The notes under the pieces: model-generated | Seen by the model: the letters and a program-made list of their open reading frames with translations, nothing else | What the model was told of the DNA's origin: nothing | Databases searched by the model: none | NCBI RefSeq assembly: GCF_040008265.1 | Contig: NZ_CP155620.1 | Location: 1,426,001-1,490,000 of the forward strand | DNA length: 64,000 nucleotides | Direction of reading: 5' to 3' | Origin: Campylobacter sp. CCS1377 | Lineage (GTDB): Bacteria > Campylobacterota > Campylobacteria > Campylobacterales > Campylobacteraceae | Translations under genes and position numbers: made by a program | In this document: positions 58,251 through 64,000 of the stretch, piece by piece | Numbering within the stretch: position 1 is the stretch's first letter | How the letters are laid out: each line of letters opens with the position of its first letter

Positions 58251-58944
58251 TGGATAAAAGCCTTAAATTTGGTTCGAATTTGATATCTTTGTTTTTACTA
58301 AGTGCGAAAGCAAATAGTGCATAATAAATAGCAAATAACAAACCTGCAAAGAAAAAAACCATAAATCCAGCAATGATTAAAGCAAAAGAAGGCTCACTAT
58401 AAATTAAAACAAACATAAATATATAAATAATTATCAAAATCACACTTTTAAAAACAAAACACGCTGTAAAATAAATCTTATTTTCACATAAGGTTTTTAG
58501 CATTTTAAAAAATATAAAAGTGCAAAAAATGGCTACCACAAGACATAAAAAGGAAAAGCCATATAAAGAAATACGCAATATCTTATCAACGGGATAAGGA
58601 CTAATAATAAGATAAATTAAGCTTAATAAAGCGATAAATTGAGTAAATGCAGCTATAAAAAAACTGATCAAAAAAACTTTACTTTCACTTGCAAAATAAA
58701 GCTTTAAAATCACAATCAAATAAGAAATTAAAAAAATTGCATTAAAAACCATAGCTAAAATATTAGTGATAGAATCAAAATTCAACAATTTTAAATCATA
58801 GGCAAAATCAAGAATAATGGGTAAAAACTGAAAACAAACGCAAAATAAAAAACTTGCAAAAACTACCCAAGCGGCTATTTTAGCACTTTTAAAATCATTT
58901 TGTCTTTGAATTTTAAGCATTTCATAAAAGTTTAAATTTGACAT
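58231..58944 (-). CDS. Hypothetical membrane protein
   Basis: A 237-residue protein with about six membrane spans (AWVVFASFLFCVCFQFLPII, SIYLI-type spans and FFAGLLFAIYYALFAFALS) and a short cytoplasmic start (MSNLNFYEMLKIQRQNDFKS). No domain is recognised. It overlaps the large membrane gene by 13 bases and its downstream neighbour by 20 bases, suggesting the four products act together. Confidence 0.6.
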   Translation of the reverse strand: MSNLNFYEMLKIQRQNDFKSAKIAAWVVFASFLFCVCFQFLPIILDFAYDLKLLNFDSITNILAMVFNAIFLISYLIVILKLYFASESKVFLISFFIAAFTQFIALLSLIYLIISPYPVDKILRISLYGFSFLCLVVAIFCTFIFFKMLKTLCENKIYFTACFVFKSVILIIIYIFMFVLIYSEPSFALIIAGFMVFFFAGLLFAIYYALFAFALSKNKDIKFEPNLRLLSNEKENI

Positions 58945-60566
58945 TTTGCACCCTTGAAAACATGATATTTATCATAAGTTTTTTTTAAATTCTTTAGACC
59001 TCCAATAAACACAAATAAAGTCAAAATTAATGTTATGCTTAGACTTATTTTATATTCAAAATAATCAAAAAATTGCAAAAAGGCATAAAATATAATCATA
59101 AAAGCCATTAAAGGTTTAAATTTAAGTAATAACACCGAAAGCAAAAATGTAAAAAATATAAAAATAATCCAAACTAAAGATATGCCAGTATTTTGCACAC
59201 CTTCAAAAAGATAAATTTGCGAAAAACACATATAGGCAAAAAACAATACGCAAAGCAGGGTTTTAAATTTAACATTACTGTAATTTAAAGAAAAAAATAA
59301 AGCAAAAAGGATTAAATTTTCTTTACCAAAAAAGATCGTTACAGTTTGAGGTTGTGCTAAAGGAAAAAAATATAAAAAAATTTCACCCAATATAATTCTT
59401 AAAGCTTCTATCTTAAAAAACACTACACAAAAAATTCCATACAACAAAGCTAATACCAGCATAAGTTGACTTCGAAAACGAAGAAAATAAGCATTTAAAG
59501 TTGCTAAAATTAAAGTTAAGAAGAAAAAAAGCCAAAATAATTTAAATTCATGATGTGCATATACAAAGTCCAAATTTTGAAAATGCGTTAAGAACATTTC
59601 AGACAAAAGTCCTATACCAAAAGCCCAAAATACAGATACATACCAAGTTTTTTTATCTAAAGTTACAAAACTAGAAAGATAAAGCATACAAAAGAGCAAA
59701 AAGATGAAAGAATTCATAAATAATTGAAAATTTAAAAGCCACAACGCAATAATCAATACAGAAAACACACCCTGCTCGCGAAAAACAAAGGCAAAAATAA
59801 AAAGCATAAGAACATAATTAATTTCATCCGTATTATATAAATTAGCCCCAAACAACGCATAATAACTTAGCGCCAAAATAAAAATTCCAATCAAAGCCAA
59901 CATGCTAAAAAATTTACTCAAAAAATTACTACTTAAAATTCCAGCCAAACCCAATGCTGCAAGTCCTATGAAAAATTCAAAATGATAGGCTTTAAGAGTG
60001 CCTTCTAAACCCCAAGAAATATCTTTTTGCAAGTCATATGAATTTAAAGCAATAAGCAAAGTGCCCATTATAAACAAAAAGGCAAAGGCAAAAGGATATT
60101 TTTCTTTAGGGCTTTTAAAGATATTAAAATTTTTATCCGTAGCGAAAAAAAGATAAACAAAACAGCAAAATAAAATAAAACAAAGGATAATCAAACCTTT
60201 AAGAAAAATAAAAATCAAATGATATTTTTGTAAAAAATCAGCATTAAGATCAACAAAACCTAAAAGCAAAATACTTATAAAAATAAAAATTACAAACACC
60301 CAAGGATTGATAAATTTCAAATCGAGATCTAAAAGTCTTTGCATACAAAGCCTTATGACAAAAAGTCCTAAAAATAAAATAGCAACAAAAAAAAGAGATG
60401 CCGGAGTTATAAGTGTAAAAATCACAAAAATAATCGCCAACAAACAAGTAAAAATTAAAAAAATCAAAAATTCTAAGCAACTTAAGGGTTTTAAAGGTTT
60501 AAAAGTAATAAAATCTAGTATTTCTTTAAAAAATTTAATACTTTGTATTTGTAATTTTTTAATCAT
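58932..60566 (-). CDS. Large polytopic membrane protein
   Basis: A 544-residue protein with about 15 hydrophobic spans and very short loops (FLIFLIFTCLLAIIFVIFTL, FIFISILLLGFVDLNADFL, LFFFLTLILATLNAYFLRF). It has no soluble domain or enzyme motif I can name. The layout resembles the DUF2157/DUF4401 type of membrane protein, but this is only a guess. AAAGGGA precedes the ATG. It is the first gene of a four-gene overlapping run. Confidence 0.6.
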   Translation of the reverse strand: MIKKLQIQSIKFFKEILDFITFKPLKPLSCLEFLIFLIFTCLLAIIFVIFTLITPASLFFVAILFLGLFVIRLCMQRLLDLDLKFINPWVFVIFIFISILLLGFVDLNADFLQKYHLIFIFLKGLIILCFILFCCFVYLFFATDKNFNIFKSPKEKYPFAFAFLFIMGTLLIALNSYDLQKDISWGLEGTLKAYHFEFFIGLAALGLAGILSSNFLSKFFSMLALIGIFILALSYYALFGANLYNTDEINYVLMLFIFAFVFREQGVFSVLIIALWLLNFQLFMNSFIFLLFCMLYLSSFVTLDKKTWYVSVFWAFGIGLLSEMFLTHFQNLDFVYAHHEFKLFWLFFFLTLILATLNAYFLRFRSQLMLVLALLYGIFCVVFFKIEALRIILGEIFLYFFPLAQPQTVTIFFGKENLILFALFFSLNYSNVKFKTLLCVLFFAYMCFSQIYLFEGVQNTGISLVWIIFIFFTFLLSVLLLKFKPLMAFMIIFYAFLQFFDYFEYKISLSITLILTLFVFIGGLKNLKKTYDKYHVFKGAKCQI

Positions 60567-60673
60567 TTTTCCCTTTCAAAAATTATTAAAAAATAAAACA
60601 TATTTAAATAACAAATTTTAAATTATATCATTAAAAAATCAATCAAAAAAATGTGCTTTAAATTTTAAAAACA

Positions 60674-61199
60674 TTATAATTTAAAATTAAGATTTTGTAA
60701 TTTTTTTAAAATTTTATACCTTTCAAAAGCATAAGCAAAACTCAAAAAATGCAAAGCGATAAAAAGGAATAAAAGACTTAATTTATCAAAAAATATAAAA
60801 GATAAAAATGCCAAAAACACACAAAAAAAATGTAAAGAAAAAAGACATTTTCACTTCTTTAAAAAGCAAAGCAAAAGTGAGTGAAAATAAAAAATAAAAA
60901 ACGAAAAATAAAGCTAAAAGCCCTAAAAATAAAATTTCATTTTCCAAAATAAAAAAAGATGAGCCAAGGCTTATAATAACGGGTAAAAAATAAATTAAAA
61001 TCTTATTAGAAGAAAATAAAAAATGAATTCTTGCCACCATAAAAATAAAAGCAAGAATGATATAAATACAAGAAAAAAAGCATAAAAATATACCGCCAAT
61101 ATAAAGAATTTCGTTCCCAGATTCATATGAACTTGTCACCCCTTCATAAGAAAAAAAAGTAATAAAAATTATATAAAGCACAAAAAAATATATAAACAC
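60674..61199 (-). pseudogene. Membrane protein, frameshifted at T8 tract
   Basis: A GTG at 61197-61199 opens 137 codons of membrane protein (EILYIGGIFLCFFSCIYIIL, FFLPVIISLGSSFFILEN-like spans). It runs out of frame after a run of eight T on the minus strand (60823-60830). With one T fewer, the frame continues FLAFLSFIFFDKLSLLFLFI, then a basic end, to 60674, about 174 residues. The beginning may also be damaged: an ATG at 61246 just after uvrA gives MTQAQKIAFFQD and stops. No family is recognised. Confidence 0.55.
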
Positions 61200-61247
61200 T
61201 TAATCTTTTAATCTTGAAAAAATGCTATTTTTTGTGCCTGTGTCATT

Positions 61248-64000
61248 TTAACTCTTTTTGAGCTCTAAATCCAAATAATATCCTGTGTAAGATTTCGTTT
61301 TCTTATGTTCTTTTGCTACTTTTTCCACGCTTCCTGTGCTTATTATTTTGCCACCTTTTACCCCGCCTTCTGGCCCCATATCGATGATAAAGTCTGCGTT
61401 TTTAATCACATCTAAATTATGCTCTATCACAAAAACGGAATTTTTAAGATCAACTAAGTGTTGTAAAACCAAAATGAGTTTATTTACATCTTCAAAATGA
61501 AGCCCAGTTGTTGGCTCATCAAGTATATAAAGCGTTTTTCCTGTATCGCTGCGACTTAATTCTTTTGCAAGTTTTATTCTTTGTGCTTCGCCACCGCTTA
61601 AAGTCGTTGCATTTTGTCCTAAAGTGAGATAATCAAGTCCCACTTTTACCAAAGTATCTAATTTTTGCTTGATTTTTGGCACAGCAGTAAAAAATTCACT
61701 CGCTTCTAAAACGCTCATATTTAAAATTTCGCTAATATTTTTTCCTTTATATTTTATCTCTAAAGTCGCGTCATTATAGCGTTTGCCCCCACAAGTATCA
61801 CAAACAACCATTACATCAGGCAGAAAATGCATTTCTATTTTAATCTCTCCATCGCCACTACATTTTTCACATCTTCCCCCTTTTACATTAAAAGAAAATC
61901 GTCCGGCTTTATAGCCACGCATTTTAGCTTCTTTTGTAGCAGCAAAAAGATTACGAATTTCATCCATAGCACCCGTATAAGTAGCAGGATTTGATCTAGG
62001 CGTTCTGCCGATTGGGCTTTGATCAAGATAAATTACTTTATCAAGCTTTTCAAGTCCAAGAATTTCTACTCCACCTAATTTTTTTACTTTTTTAGCACGG
62101 TTTAATTCTTCTTGTGCAAAAGGAAGTAAGGTTTGAAGTATCAAAGAGCTTTTTCCAGAGCCTGAAACCCCAGTAATTGCAACTAAATTTTGTAAAGGAA
62201 AAGAAACACTTAAATCTTTGATATTGTTAATACTCACATTTTTAAGCTCTAGCCACTCCTTTTGTTCTCTATTTTTAAGTTGCGAAATTTGCTTTTTACC
62301 GCTCATATAAAGTGCGGTTTCGCTTTTGCTTTTTAAGAGCTCTTTGTAAGTTCCAGCAAATACCACTTCGCCACCAAATTTCCCTGCTTTTGGCCCAATA
62401 TCTACGATAAAATCAGCTTCTTCTATGGTCATTTTATCGTGTTCTACGACGATTAAAGTATTGCCCTTTTGTTGTAAATTTCTTAAAGTTTTAATGAGTT
62501 TTGCAGTATCTCTTTCATGAAGTCCAATGCTAGGCTCATCTAATACATACATAACCCCACTTAAACCACTGCCAATTTGCGAAGCAATACGAATTCTTTG
62601 TGCCTCGCCTCCACTAATCGTCCTTGCATCGCGCCCTAAAGATAAATATCCAAGCCCCACATCATATAAAAAGAAAAGTCTTTCATTAATCTCTTTTAAA
62701 ATAGGTTTTGAAATCATTTTTTCTTGTTCACCTAAATATGCAAAATTCTTTTCATTAGCAAAAAAAGCGGTGCTATCTTCTATACTCATATCTAAAATTT
62801 CACCAAGCCCTTTTGAAGCTACTTTTACTGCCAAACTTTCAGGTCTTAAGCGATGACCGCCACAATCTTTGCAAATTTTTTCACTCATATATTCTGCTAA
62901 ATCTTTTTCATCTTTTAGCATTTCATAAGCCATTTTTACCACACCTTCAAAAGTGCGTTTTAGGCGATTTCTTTTCCAAAAAAAGTCAATAGTTTTTGCA
63001 TTTCCGTATAATACAAGGCGTTTTTGTTCTTCACTAAGCTCCATAAATGGCAACTTGATAGGAATTTCATTTTGTTCACAAAAGGCGATTAAAAACTTAT
63101 AATAATAGCTTTTGTTAAAACCATACATTATTTTAACCGCACCATTTTCAAGACTTAGGCTTTCATCGATGATTTTTTTCATATCCAGTGTGTAGCGAAT
63201 TCCAAGTCCATCACAAGCCTCACAAGCTCCTTTTGGAGAATTAAAAGAAAAACTCAAAGGCTCAAGTGGTACAAAAGAAATTTTACAATCAAAACAAGCG
63301 CAGTGTTCACTAAAATGATAATGCTTATTAAGCCCTACTTCATCGGGATTTAAAACTTCTATCTCGATCTCACCAAAGCTTTCTTCTAAACCTTTTTCTA
63401 TATCACTTGCAAGACGCGAAAGTAAATCTTCGCTAATTTCAAGGCGATCAATAACTAATTTTATGGTGTGTTTTTTGGTTTTTGCCAGTTCTATATCTTC
63501 ATCAAGTCTTACCAAAACTCCATCAATTTGTGCTCTTACATAGCCTTTGTTTCGCAAATTTTCAAGCAAATCCGCGTAAGTTCCTTTTTTTTCACGCACC
63601 AAAGGAGCGTAAATGATGATTTTAGCACCTTTTGGGAATTTTAAAATTTCTCCTACAATATCACTCGCACTCATAGATGAAATTTTTTGTCCGCATTGGT
63701 GGCAGTGCTGGATGCCTATCCTAGCGTATAAAAGTCTTAAATAATCATAAATTTCAGTGATCGTTCCCACGGTTGAGCGTGGGTTTTTAGAAGTGGTTTT
63801 TTGATCAATAGCAATAGCAGGAGTTAAGCCTTCGATTTTATCAACATCAGGTTTGCCTACTTTGTCTAAAAATTGTCTTGCATAAGCACTTAAGCTTTCT
63901 ATATAACGGCGTTGTCCTTCGGCATAAAGTGTGCCAAAAGCAAGGGTTGATTTTCCACTACCACTTAACCCTGTAAAAACGATGAGTTTGTTTTTTGGAA
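61248..64000 (-). CDS. uvrA: Excinuclease ABC subunit A (5' end outside window)
   Basis: UvrA detects bulky DNA lesions and loads UvrB in nucleotide excision repair. About 917 residues are present; the first codons lie beyond position 64000. The first ATPase has GLSGSGKSTLAFG at the window edge, ISGGEAQRIRIASQIG and YVLDEPSIGLHERD. The second has ITGVSGSGKSSLI, LSGGEAQRIKLAKELS and ILDEPTTGLHFEDV. Two zinc modules are visible: HCHQCGQ with CACFDCK, and GRCEKCSGDG with CDTCGG. The damaged membrane-protein gene follows. Confidence 0.96.
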   Translation of the reverse strand, partial: PKNKLIVFTGLSGSGKSTLAFGTLYAEGQRRYIESLSAYARQFLDKVGKPDVDKIEGLTPAIAIDQKTTSKNPRSTVGTITEIYDYLRLLYARIGIQHCHQCGQKISSMSASDIVGEILKFPKGAKIIIYAPLVREKKGTYADLLENLRNKGYVRAQIDGVLVRLDEDIELAKTKKHTIKLVIDRLEISEDLLSRLASDIEKGLEESFGEIEIEVLNPDEVGLNKHYHFSEHCACFDCKISFVPLEPLSFSFNSPKGACEACDGLGIRYTLDMKKIIDESLSLENGAVKIMYGFNKSYYYKFLIAFCEQNEIPIKLPFMELSEEQKRLVLYGNAKTIDFFWKRNRLKRTFEGVVKMAYEMLKDEKDLAEYMSEKICKDCGGHRLRPESLAVKVASKGLGEILDMSIEDSTAFFANEKNFAYLGEQEKMISKPILKEINERLFFLYDVGLGYLSLGRDARTISGGEAQRIRIASQIGSGLSGVMYVLDEPSIGLHERDTAKLIKTLRNLQQKGNTLIVVEHDKMTIEEADFIVDIGPKAGKFGGEVVFAGTYKELLKSKSETALYMSGKKQISQLKNREQKEWLELKNVSINNIKDLSVSFPLQNLVAITGVSGSGKSSLILQTLLPFAQEELNRAKKVKKLGGVEILGLEKLDKVIYLDQSPIGRTPRSNPATYTGAMDEIRNLFAATKEAKMRGYKAGRFSFNVKGGRCEKCSGDGEIKIEMHFLPDVMVVCDTCGGKRYNDATLEIKYKGKNISEILNMSVLEASEFFTAVPKIKQKLDTLVKVGLDYLTLGQNATTLSGGEAQRIKLAKELSRSDTGKTLYILDEPTTGLHFEDVNKLILVLQHLVDLKNSVFVIEHNLDVIKNADFIIDMGPEGGVKGGKIISTGSVEKVAKEHKKTKSYTGYYLDLELKKS

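Overview
The window is an AT-rich (roughly 30% GC by eye) chromosomal segment of a Campylobacter in the jejuni/coli group. Supporting this are the 16S-tRNA-Ala-tRNA-Ile-23S-5S operon, a futalosine-pathway MqnE, a GlnD-like protein next to glmS, poly-G phase variation, and many small Campylobacter-type membrane and periplasmic proteins. I cannot fix the species. The large number of broken genes suggests a lineage losing genes. From memory, the gene blocks are not in the order of C. jejuni NCTC 11168.

Layout. 1-1284: a META-domain lipoprotein in a nest of dispersed repeats. 1285-10909 (minus): purH, a broken Sel1 gene, a TerB/J-domain protein, purL, mnmE, jag, yidC, yidD, rnpA and rpmH, a largely coupled run for purine synthesis, tRNA modification, membrane insertion and RNase P. 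11043-13329 (plus): an acetyltransferase, a UDG-family protein and a periplasmic protein. 13330-14884: an accessory island with a candidate type I toxin-antitoxin locus and a lone phage-capsid-like gene broken by an amber codon. 14901-19734: a thioesterase, azlCD, a broken LysE exporter, cca and purU. 19735-22711: decayed DNA with remnants of lipoprotein, membrane and effector-like genes. 22712-28137 (minus): the rRNA operon. 28850-31787: a phase-variable autotransporter, OFF in this sequence. 32046-43326: rhodanese, pseudopilin, GT39-like transferase, YigZ, ABC-F, YceI, HIT and SprA-like proteins. 43357-44743: a large hypothetical pseudogene. 44794-53485: fumC, glmS, glnD-like, mqnE, a purine permease and a phosphoribosyltransferase. 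53487-64000: an unknown protein, an AGCS symporter, a broken hypothetical gene, a cluster of polytopic membrane proteins and the 3' part of uvrA.

Functional links. Purine metabolism recurs: purH and purL (de novo synthesis), purU (formate for purine synthesis), and a purine permease coupled to a PRTase (salvage). The rpmH-rnpA-yidD-yidC-jag-mnmE order is the classic bacterial cluster. At least nine coding sequences are interrupted by frameshifts or stops.

The most interesting locus is 13470-13680. A 23-codon hydrophobic peptide on the minus strand follows a TATAAT box and a stable 5' stem-loop, and has a structure-masked Shine-Dalgarno. A perfect TTGACA-N17-TATAAT promoter inside its ORF drives the opposite strand across that 5' UTR. 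This is the architecture of an AapA/IsoA-like type I toxin-antitoxin system.
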